Source of the DNA: CAVSJA01 sp963728145
Lineage (GTDB): Bacteria > Bacteroidota > Bacteroidia > Chitinophagales > Chitinophagaceae
Length of the DNA stretch: 64,000 nucleotides
Assembly (NCBI GenBank): GCA_963728145.1
Contig: CAVSJA010000007.1
Span: forward strand, 186,001-250,000
Direction of reading: 5' to 3'
Position 1 is the first letter of the stretch; every line of letters starts with the position of its first letter. The notes beneath the pieces were generated by a model, which was not told where the DNA came from, searched no databases, and was given only the letters and a program-made list of their open reading frames with translations. The position numbers and the translations under genes are program-made. Of the stretch, positions 33,117-40,829 are shown in pieces.

Positions 33117-36011
33117 ATGAGAAGCGCCTTGCTATGGATATTGCTGCTGTTGCATTGGAGAGCATCTGCGCAACATTTGCCGATTACTTCCTATGGCTCA
33201 CCCGACGGCGCACCGGTGATCGGTGCCAACAGCATTTTCCAGGATAAGCAAGGATGGTTATGGTTCACTGATGGTTACCATGTTATTCGGTATGACGGAC
33301 ATCGATTCAAGAATTATTACCCGCAAAAAAAGTATCGTCTTGAATTCTCTTACCAGGTAATGGAAATAGGAAATGAGATCTGGGCTCTATCTTATCCTTA
33401 TCCGTTCAAAGTGGTGGGTGACTCATTGGTTTATGTTGATAGTACACACAAATTGCCGCAAATATTGCAAGCTCTTACTTTCAATGGGAGGCAATACATT
33501 CTCACTAATGCTGGGTTGTATTATTTTGAAAACGGATCAATTCAGGAATTTATCATTGACAGTTCATTCAATTTCGCAAGGGTTAACGCTTCAATAATTC
33601 CTTACAACGATTCTTTGCTACTTTCGTTCAATTCGAATACTCAACTGGTAATATTCGATGTAAAAAACCGTCAGTATCATATTAGCCCGTTGTTTATTCA
33701 ACTGATTAGAAAAGATCATTTGGGCAGAATCTTTTTCCATGGCAAGGGGAATGCGATCTACGTTTTGAAGGGTCTTTCTCAAAGAAATGGTAACTGGGTC
33801 GCAGAAGCTGAACATTATTTCACTCTACCCTGGCGGCAAACTCATGTTGCCATATTTGAAGTTGATCTTTCGGGTAATCTGTGGATTACAGAACAATTCA
33901 AAAGATTGATTCGGCTTTCACCAAATAAACAGGTTGCCACGTTTACCGAAAAGGATGGATTGCCCAGTCTCTGGTTTAATCAAATTATGCTTGATAAAGA
34001 AGGTCTTTTATGGGTAGTGCTTAACGGTGGAATCTCCAAGATCAGGCAATCCGGTTGGGAGCGGTATACAACCAGGGAAGGATTAAGTTTCAATCATGCT
34101 ACTTTCTTTTCGGATGGTGAGAAGGACAGTACGGTATTCATTGGCACACAGGACGGATTCAATTTATTCAATAGGGGGCGATTAATGGCAATCAGGTTGA
34201 AGGATAAAACTCTTCACGGTTATTTCCTCGAGCAAGTTGATGGAAAAATCTTCTATACAAGAGATACTTCATTATACCAGGCATCAATAAACGAGGATGA
34301 ATTTACGGCCTCCAATGAAAAACTGCTTACAAGATTGAACGGCGCTGGGATTGAGATGGCAAAAGATAAACATGGTTCATTATTTATCTCGGTTCCAGGT
34401 GGTATTTCAGTATGGAATGGCCGTCAACTTTTTTATTTCAAAATAAACCCTGCGATTTTCCGGCAATTGATGGTGGATAAACAAGGAAACCTCTGGGCGG
34501 GCAGCTTTGGAGGAGGGTTATTTCGTTTTGCCGTCGAGTATAACCAGGAGGAAGTCAAATTGAGGCAATTAGATTACCTCGAGAAAATGCCAGTCGGAGA
34601 ACTGCCACTACAATCTACCCGCGCTCTTGCGGAGGACGAAAATGGAAATATTGTTGTTGGCACGCGCTTTAATGGAGTATACTATATTATTATGAAGAAT
34701 GATCGTGTGGATTCGATTCTTCATTTCAATCAAAAAGATGGATTGAAAAGTAATTCTATCTGGGGAGTCGATGTCACAAGCAAAAATGAGGTTTGGATTG
34801 GTACCGCCCTGGGACTTAGCTTCGGAACCTGGGAAAATGGAAAATTCAAGATAAAGGATGTTAGTAAAATCCACCAGATCTATTCTGCCGCTAATATTTA
34901 TGTCGATCGTAATAATTCTGTATGGGTAGCAACTCACCCCGGAGTGAAGCGGTTGATTTCTAAAGAATCATTTAACACGGCGCCGTTCTCTGTTTATATT
35001 ACTAATGTATTACTGGATGGACAGTCTACTGGTCAGAACAATGATTCGGCGTTTAGCCACATACAGAATAATTTCATACTGGAATTTTCTTCCAATACTT
35101 ATCTCGACGAAAAGGCTGTCACTTATTCATACCGGTTGGTAAAGAAGGGAGATGAAAAATGGACCGATCCACAGGCTGTTCACTCTGTAAACTATTCCAG
35201 CCTTGAACCTGGCGTTTATCGCTTCGAAGTAAGGGCAATGAATGTGGACGGAAGATGGAGCGACAATATTGCAGAATACTCTTTTGAGATCAGACCACCG
35301 TTCTGGCAAACACCATGGTTTATTGCATTGCTGATTGTGCTTGTTGCATCTGGCTTTTATGCATTATACCGTTACCGTATAGCCCAGTTGATGCGATTAC
35401 AGCAAGTGCGTAACAATATATCGAGAAACCTGCACGACGATATCGGTGCTTCGCTAAGCAATATCAATATCCTGACTGAATTGGCAAAGCGGAATATGAA
35501 AGATGAAACCAAAGCTGATCTGTATCTATCAAAAGCCGGAGAGGATATTCAACGGATCAGCGAATCGCTTTCGGATATTGTTTGGAATATCAATCCAAGA
35601 TATGATGATCTCGAAAATTTGTTCATCAGGATGAAACGTTATGCTGCTGACATGCTCGAAGGAAAAAATATTTCTGCAGATCTTTTATTCCCTGTGATCA
35701 CCCAGGCGGTAACGTTGCCGATGGATCAACGCCGGGATTTTTACCTGATCTTCAAGGAAGCAATTAACAATCTTGTGAAATATTCCAGAGCAACACAAGC
35801 CTTGGTTGAAGTTAAGTTGAACAGCCATTCGATCAATTTAGTAGTAAGAGACAATGGAAGAGGATTTGATGCGAACAAAACCCCTCCCGAGACTTCGGGA
35901 GGAAACGGACTGTATAACATGAAACAAAGAGCAGATAAATGGAAGGGAGATTTTACCATCGAAAGTCAATCAGGCCAGGGGACAGTGGTTAGATTGACGA
36001 TGAAGATTTAG
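33117..36011 (+). CDS. Regulator-propeller histidine kinase (HisKA_3 / NarX-like)
   Basis: A 964-residue sensor kinase: signal peptide (residues 1-18), an extracytoplasmic part with two seven-bladed regulator propellers (short repeats such as DKQGWLWFTDGYHVIRYDG, MVDKQGNLWAGSFGGGLFRF, VDRNNSVWVATHPGVKRL), a Y_Y_Y Ig-like domain near 620-725, one membrane helix (about 734-755), then HisKA_3 with His773 in NISRNLHDDIGASLSN and a HATPase with FKEAINNLVKYS, RDNGRGFD and GNGLYNMKQRA. It autophosphorylates and passes phosphate to the response regulator at 36233. The linker between the N and G boxes is encoded by a TCCCGA palindrome (35883-35902). Signal unknown; many relatives sense polysaccharides. 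Confidence 0.93.
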   Translation: MRSALLWILLLLHWRASAQHLPITSYGSPDGAPVIGANSIFQDKQGWLWFTDGYHVIRYDGHRFKNYYPQKKYRLEFSYQVMEIGNEIWALSYPYPFKVVGDSLVYVDSTHKLPQILQALTFNGRQYILTNAGLYYFENGSIQEFIIDSSFNFARVNASIIPYNDSLLLSFNSNTQLVIFDVKNRQYHISPLFIQLIRKDHLGRIFFHGKGNAIYVLKGLSQRNGNWVAEAEHYFTLPWRQTHVAIFEVDLSGNLWITEQFKRLIRLSPNKQVATFTEKDGLPSLWFNQIMLDKEGLLWVVLNGGISKIRQSGWERYTTREGLSFNHATFFSDGEKDSTVFIGTQDGFNLFNRGRLMAIRLKDKTLHGYFLEQVDGKIFYTRDTSLYQASINEDEFTASNEKLLTRLNGAGIEMAKDKHGSLFISVPGGISVWNGRQLFYFKINPAIFRQLMVDKQGNLWAGSFGGGLFRFAVEYNQEEVKLRQLDYLEKMPVGELPLQSTRALAEDENGNIVVGTRFNGVYYIIMKNDRVDSILHFNQKDGLKSNSIWGVDVTSKNEVWIGTALGLSFGTWENGKFKIKDVSKIHQIYSAANIYVDRNNSVWVATHPGVKRLISKESFNTAPFSVYITNVLLDGQSTGQNNDSAFSHIQNNFILEFSSNTYLDEKAVTYSYRLVKKGDEKWTDPQAVHSVNYSSLEPGVYRFEVRAMNVDGRWSDNIAEYSFEIRPPFWQTPWFIALLIVLVASGFYALYRYRIAQLMRLQQVRNNISRNLHDDIGASLSNINILTELAKRNMKDETKADLYLSKAGEDIQRISESLSDIVWNINPRYDDLENLFIRMKRYAADMLEGKNISADLLFPVITQAVTLPMDQRRDFYLIFKEAINNLVKYSRATQALVEVKLNSHSINLVVRDNGRGFDANKTPPETSGGNGLYNMKQRADKWKGDFTIESQSGQGTVVRLTMKI
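35883..35902. repeat. TCCCGA palindrome inside the histidine kinase gene
   Basis: CCTCCCGAGACTTCGGGAGG matches the terminator core at 23915-23934 at 19 of 20 bases. It reads in frame as the linker PPETSGG between ATP-binding motifs of the kinase domain, so a dispersed palindrome appears to have been inserted into a coding region without breaking it. Confidence 0.75.
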
Positions 36012-36177
36012 TTTGGCGTTTGGGGTTTGGCGTTTGGCGTTCGGTTGAACGATGAGTATCATTACTATTGAATATGTCTGTATAAAATGTAAAATTGAAA
36101 ATTGGCAGCAATATCCGGGTAAACAACCCGAAACGCCAAACTCCAAACGCCAAACGCAAAACGCCAAACGCCAAACG
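36011..36177. repeat. Heptamer arrays in inverted orientation (GTTTGGC word)
   Basis: Left array GTTTGGC, GTTTGGG, GTTTGGC, GTTTGGC at 36011-36038 starts on the last base of the kinase stop codon. The complementary array of CGCCAAA-type units runs at 36128-36177, nearly to the response-regulator start region. The 84-base loop holds no other feature. If transcribed with the operon it would form a long hairpin between kinase and regulator. Confidence 0.9.
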
Positions 36178-36232
36178 TTCTACCCCATTTGTGTAATTGC
36201 CTTTCCAACGGAAACAACCTACATTCGATATT

Positions 36233-36871
36233 ATGACAAGCTTGGTGATCTACGAGGATAATGCCCGGTTAAGGCAGTCCATCGAATTGTTATTAGGAGA
36301 GGGTAGTGGTTTTTCAGTAGCCGGATCATACGACAATTGTGATGAAGTCGTTAAGCAGGTTGAAACCTTATTGCCGGGACTCCTGATCATGGATATTGAT
36401 ATGCCTGGCATTGGTGGCATAGAAGGAGTAAAGCGAGTAAAGTCCAAATTCCCGGATGTGAAAGTGATTATGTACACTGTATTTGACGATGACAGCCGGA
36501 TCTTCGACTGCATTTGCGCGGGGGCTGATGGATATTTATTAAAGAATACTTCTCCGGTTAAATTTATAAATTCACTTCATGAACTCATGGAAGGAGGCAT
36601 ACCGATGAGCCCCTTCGTTGCGCAAAAAGTCTTTCAGCATTTCCGAAAGAATACGGGCACAGAGAACAAATTCAATATTACCGAAAGGGAAAAGAGCATT
36701 CTTGAATTGCTGGTCCGCGGCAATAGTTACAAAATGATCGCCGACAAATGTTCCATCAGTGTCGATACTGTAAAAAAACATCTTCAAAACATCTACCACA
36801 AACTACACGTCAATTGCGGCACTGAAGCAGTTGCAAAAGCGTTGCAGCATAAGATTGTGAAATTGGATTGA
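36233..36871 (+). CDS. LuxR/NarL-family response regulator
   Basis: 212 residues. Receiver domain with phospho-acceptor Asp54 (LLIMDIDMPG) and Lys in DGYLLKNTSP; C-terminal LuxR-type HTH (ITEREKSILELLVRGNSYKMIADKCSISVDTVKKHL). The ATG at 36233 (MTSLVIYEDN) is used rather than a TTG 12 codons earlier. Obvious partner of the sensor kinase just upstream; the following surface-protein genes may be targets but this is only proximity. Confidence 0.95.
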   Translation: MTSLVIYEDNARLRQSIELLLGEGSGFSVAGSYDNCDEVVKQVETLLPGLLIMDIDMPGIGGIEGVKRVKSKFPDVKVIMYTVFDDDSRIFDCICAGADGYLLKNTSPVKFINSLHELMEGGIPMSPFVAQKVFQHFRKNTGTENKFNITEREKSILELLVRGNSYKMIADKCSISVDTVKKHLQNIYHKLHVNCGTEAVAKALQHKIVKLD

Positions 36872-36877
36872 AATTGT

Positions 36878-36977
36878 AATGTGATAATGTGATGATGTGA
36901 AAATGCATCATAGCAGGATAATTTGCACTCTTGACGCCATTTATCAAATTATCACATTATCACATTACCACATTTCC
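36878..36977. repeat. Octamer arrays in inverted orientation (AATGTGAT word)
   Basis: AATGTGAT, AATGTGAT, GATGTGAA, AATG at 36878-36905 and complementary units (ATCACATT-type) at 36946-36977. Begins seven bases after the response-regulator stop. Confidence 0.88.
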
Positions 36978-37061
36978 ACGTGGCCCGAATGTGTAATTGT
37001 TTGATTAATGATTCCTCTCCAACTTTATTGAAGCAAATATTCAAGCTTCAAACCTTTTATT

Positions 37062-37979
37062 ATGAGAAAACTTCTTTCAATTGTCTGCACGTTGCTCATT
37101 TGCCACCTTCAGGCGCAGAATGTTGGGATCGGAACACTAACTCCTTCCACACCGTTACACTTGAAGGGTCCAGGCAGTCATGTTCTTCGGGTTGAAGGTG
37201 TAAGCCCATTTATCAGTTTATATGAAAATACTGACTACCGGGGTTATCTCTGGAGCAGAGGCACAACCAGCATTGATGTGGGTTCAGCCTTCGGGACGAA
37301 TTTACCTATAACGATTTCACCGAATACAAACTTTAATACTGCATTTCATAGTAACGGATATGTAGGAATAGGAATTGGAACTGTGCTTCCTGATGCCAGG
37401 CTTGAAATACTCGGAGGTCAGTGGGACCTTTCCACGACTGAAGGAGATTTCAAGATCGGGAACAATACACATCGCTTGAAGATCGGCGTGGCTACAGGTG
37501 GAGGTGGCGCAGGAGATGTACGAATCTATGCGTCGGGGGGTACCAACCGAATTATTTTAGGTGCCGGAACGACAGATGTAATGGCAGTAAATTCAGCCGG
37601 TGGGGGCTCAGTAATCATTGGGGGGAATTTTATCCCTGCTGCGGGATACAAGCTTTCCATTCGTGGTAAACTCATGTGTGAAGAAATGAAAGTCCAATTG
37701 ACTTCTGACTGGCCGGATTTTGTATTCGATAACGATTATAAACTTCCGGCAATAAGTGAAGTTGATAAGTACATAAAACTATATCACCATCTGCCGGGAA
37801 TGCCAGCAGCAGCAGAAGTAGAAAAGAATGGGGGATTTCACGTCGGTGAATTACAGATCAAAATGCTGCAAAAAATAGAAGAACTCACGCTTTACCTAAT
37901 CGAACAGGATAAATCCATTAAGCAGTTAAAAGAAGAAAACAATCGGTTGCTCCAGCTTTGTCAAAAAAACAATCGCTGA
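37062..37979 (+). CDS. Tail-fibre-like secreted surface protein
   Basis: 305 residues, signal peptide to about residue 18 (CHLQAQ), the common NVGIGTLTPSTPLHL start of Bacteroidota surface fibres, a Gly-rich middle, then a conserved end domain (DYKLPAISEVDKYIKLYHHL, MPAAAEVEKNGG, HVGELQIKMLQKIEELTLYL) that finishes in a coiled coil. Probably an extended fibre or adhesin; no peptidase motif. First of three secreted proteins downstream of the two-component pair. Confidence 0.75.
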   Translation: MRKLLSIVCTLLICHLQAQNVGIGTLTPSTPLHLKGPGSHVLRVEGVSPFISLYENTDYRGYLWSRGTTSIDVGSAFGTNLPITISPNTNFNTAFHSNGYVGIGIGTVLPDARLEILGGQWDLSTTEGDFKIGNNTHRLKIGVATGGGGAGDVRIYASGGTNRIILGAGTTDVMAVNSAGGGSVIIGGNFIPAAGYKLSIRGKLMCEEMKVQLTSDWPDFVFDNDYKLPAISEVDKYIKLYHHLPGMPAAAEVEKNGGFHVGELQIKMLQKIEELTLYLIEQDKSIKQLKEENNRLLQLCQKNNR

Positions 37980-38007
37980 TCGATTTCCAAACTCTTAATG
38001 CATTTAT

Positions 38008-40617
38008 ATGAAAAAGAAATTTCTTTTCCTTTCCTTCTTGATTATTGGGATATCTGCGTCGGGTCAGAAGCAGAATTTTGGTGAATTAAAAATAAACGGT
38101 ATTCAAAATCAGAAACTGGATGATACGCGCATGCAAATGGAAGCATGGTACCAGCAAAATCCAAAAGGGAAAGGGTCAGGCTGGAAACAATATCAACGTT
38201 GGTTGGAGGAAATGCGTTATCGCGTAAGCCCCGATGGTATTATTTCCAACCACGCAGTGAAGAATTGGCAAGCACTCAAACAACAGGAAGTTAATAATTC
38301 GTCTTCCCCACTTCGCCTCGGAGGTAACTGGTTCAATCTCCCCATGAATACAGTAACTACGGGCAAGGCGGGAAGAATCAATTGCATCGCCTTTCATCCA
38401 TCCTCGTCAAATACTATTTTCGCAGGCTCACCATCAGGAGGATTGTGGAAGACTACAAATGGAGGAAGCAGCTGGTCTTGCATTTCTATTGGGATCAGCT
38501 TTCTTGGAATAAGTGGCATTGCAATACATCCGAGCGATCCAAACATAATCTATATACTCACCGGAGATGGCGATTCCGGATATCTTCCGTCGATTGGTGT
38601 ATTGAAGTCAACCGATGGTGGGGCAAATTGGTTTGAAACAGATCTCGTTTTTGATCCGGCCGTTTATGAAGTCGGGTTTGAATTGAAAATGGCTCCAGGG
38701 AACCCAAACCTGTTGATCGCAGTTACTAATAACGGTATCTATCGCACGACCAATGGAGGTGCAGACTGGACACAGGAATTAGTGGGGCCAACTATTTTTG
38801 ATGTTGAATTCAAACCCGGAGATGCCAATACTTGCTATGCCTCCAGTGGTTCTGACATTTATGTATCCACGAACGCGGGAGATACCTGGACTCCCGTTGC
38901 AAACGGTTCTTATACTCCTTCCAAGCCAACATTGAGTGGCCGCATCGAATTGGCCGTAACCCAGGCCAATTCAGGTTATGTGTATGCAATATTTGCAGGA
39001 GCTTCAGGTTTTCGAGGCCTTTGCCGTTCAACTAACAGCGGAGCGAGTTTCACTGTGCGTTCTTCAACGCCGGATGTCATAAGTTATAATGTAGGTGGCG
39101 GAGGGGGAAACCAATGGTGGTATGTCCTTTCACTAACCGCATCGCCAGTTGACGCGGAATTGATTTATGCTGCCGGAATAAACATTTGGAAATCTTCTGA
39201 TGGCGGTGCCAATTGGGGTGGTAGCGCAGTGGCCTGGTTTTATGCAGGAGGAACGAAATATGTTCATGAAGACATTCACGCCCTTGAAAGCAGAGGTACC
39301 AACGAAGTTTGGGTAGGATCTGATGGAGGCGTATTTAAAACAACTAATTCAGGAACCGACTGGAGCTTCGCTTCATTCGATCTTAATGTGTTGCAGTTCT
39401 ATGATCTCGACGGCACGCCTGAAGATCCACAGTTATTCTATGGAGGTACACAGGATAACGGCGCGGTCAAATACACTCCCGGAACTTACGAACACGTAGG
39501 CTGTTGTGATGCCGGAGAACAGATCATCAACTATACCAATTCCAACAACGTTTTCATGAATGCAGCCAATCCTTATATCTATCGTTCAACGACTGGTTTT
39601 CCGGCTTCACCACCCGCAACGTCTGCGGATGTAACACCAACAATTGGTTGTGGATGTCAGGATACGTTGGGGGCGTTTATTGTTGAGGCCTTAAAAATGG
39701 ATCCGATCAACCCGAATGTTGTTTATGCAGTCTACCGGGATTGCTTTAAATCTACTACGAATGGAACGCTTGGTTCATGGGTACGCTATGCTACCGGAGG
39801 AACCAGAGTTCATAATTCAATGTCAATTGCATATTCCAATACGGATATTATTTTTATTTCGGATGGATTTGCTATTCGAAAGAGTATAAACGCAGGATTA
39901 AACTGGAATACAATTAACCTTCCTGCGGGAGTAACTGGCCTAATTACGCAAGTTGCAGTAGATCCCTCAAATGCCCATCGAATCTGGATCACTTGTGGTG
40001 GTTTTACCGGCGGTGTAAAGGTCTTTGAAGGAAACAAAAATGCAGGATTGGATTACACCTTTACGTGGACGAACCGATCGACAGGGTTACCAAATGTACC
40101 GGTACTTTGCGTTGCCTTGCAAACAACACCTTATTATGGAGTATATGTGGGAACAGATATAGGGGTTTACCTTTTTACTTCCGCTGAGGGATGGACACCG
40201 TTTATGAGTGGCCTTCCGAATGTAAAAGTTGCAGATCTTTATCTTGATCAGGCGAATGGTTATATAACCGCAGCAACATTTGGAATGGGTTTGTGGCAAT
40301 CTACAGCATATGGTGGTTGTACACCTTTTGTCAATCACGGCCCGATTTTTCTTGCGACGCCTATTTACGGTCATGAATACTTTGAGGCATCAGACAGTAT
40401 TCGTTCGGGGCGTTTCATTCAGGGCGGAGAAGGAACAAGCGTTACCTATAATGCAGGTCATGCGGTAAGAATGATTCCGGGATTTGAAGTAAAGGCGGGG
40501 ACCGTTGCGCATGCTTATATTGAAGGATGCACCCCGGGTAGTAAGCCAATTCCTGCAAATAGCAAAAGCGACTCTGAAAAATCTAATCAGGAAGCTATCC
40601 GAAAAAATAAGGAATGA
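38008..40617 (+). CDS. Secreted BNR/sialidase-like propeller protein
   Basis: An 869-residue secreted protein with a signal peptide to about residue 20 and at least a dozen BNR-type repeats with the S-x-D/N-x-G-x-x-W pattern (KTTNGGSSWSCI, KSTDGGANWFET, RTTNGGADWTQE, KSSDGGANWGGS), giving one or two VPS10/sialidase-like propellers. The end (GRFIQGGEGTSVTYNAGHAVRMIPGF) matches the three-coat-hanger stack seen in Bacteroidota extracellular proteins. No sialidase catalytic Arg set can be assigned by eye. No type IX sorting domain is obvious. May be a carbohydrate-active or structural protein. Confidence 0.82.
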   Translation: MKKKFLFLSFLIIGISASGQKQNFGELKINGIQNQKLDDTRMQMEAWYQQNPKGKGSGWKQYQRWLEEMRYRVSPDGIISNHAVKNWQALKQQEVNNSSSPLRLGGNWFNLPMNTVTTGKAGRINCIAFHPSSSNTIFAGSPSGGLWKTTNGGSSWSCISIGISFLGISGIAIHPSDPNIIYILTGDGDSGYLPSIGVLKSTDGGANWFETDLVFDPAVYEVGFELKMAPGNPNLLIAVTNNGIYRTTNGGADWTQELVGPTIFDVEFKPGDANTCYASSGSDIYVSTNAGDTWTPVANGSYTPSKPTLSGRIELAVTQANSGYVYAIFAGASGFRGLCRSTNSGASFTVRSSTPDVISYNVGGGGGNQWWYVLSLTASPVDAELIYAAGINIWKSSDGGANWGGSAVAWFYAGGTKYVHEDIHALESRGTNEVWVGSDGGVFKTTNSGTDWSFASFDLNVLQFYDLDGTPEDPQLFYGGTQDNGAVKYTPGTYEHVGCCDAGEQIINYTNSNNVFMNAANPYIYRSTTGFPASPPATSADVTPTIGCGCQDTLGAFIVEALKMDPINPNVVYAVYRDCFKSTTNGTLGSWVRYATGGTRVHNSMSIAYSNTDIIFISDGFAIRKSINAGLNWNTINLPAGVTGLITQVAVDPSNAHRIWITCGGFTGGVKVFEGNKNAGLDYTFTWTNRSTGLPNVPVLCVALQTTPYYGVYVGTDIGVYLFTSAEGWTPFMSGLPNVKVADLYLDQANGYITAATFGMGLWQSTAYGGCTPFVNHGPIFLATPIYGHEYFEASDSIRSGRFIQGGEGTSVTYNAGHAVRMIPGFEVKAGTVAHAYIEGCTPGSKPIPANSKSDSEKSNQEAIRKNKE

Positions 40618-40755
40618 TACAAAGTAGTTTTTGACTTTGAAATATTGTATGAATCTTCCTGATCTTCCCGTAGGATACGTATCGGGACCCTCAACAATTC
40701 ACTCTTTTGAGTGAAAACACTTCCATCTGTTTTAATGTAGTTTCCGATAACAATT

Positions 40756-40778
40756 AACCTGGCTTGATTGGCCAGGTT
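40756..40778 (+). terminator. Terminator-like hairpin before the S74 gene
   Basis: AACCTGGC/GCCAGGTT, an 8-bp perfect stem with loop TTGATTG, in the 212-base gap between 40617 and 40830. No long T run follows. The gap also holds an imperfect TCCCG...CGGGA hairpin near 40666. Confidence 0.4.
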
Positions 40779-40829
40779 TGTGCGTTATAACACCTTTCCT
40801 CTGAACGGAAAAACTTAAAACCGCATTTT

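Noticed and set aside
36052..36261. 69-codon frame between kinase and regulator
   Set aside because: Most of it is a translation of the heptamer array, so it is not a gene.
36011..36977. CRISPR array
   Set aside because: Units are 7-8 bases with no spacers; direct repeats of 24-40 bases with unique spacers are absent.
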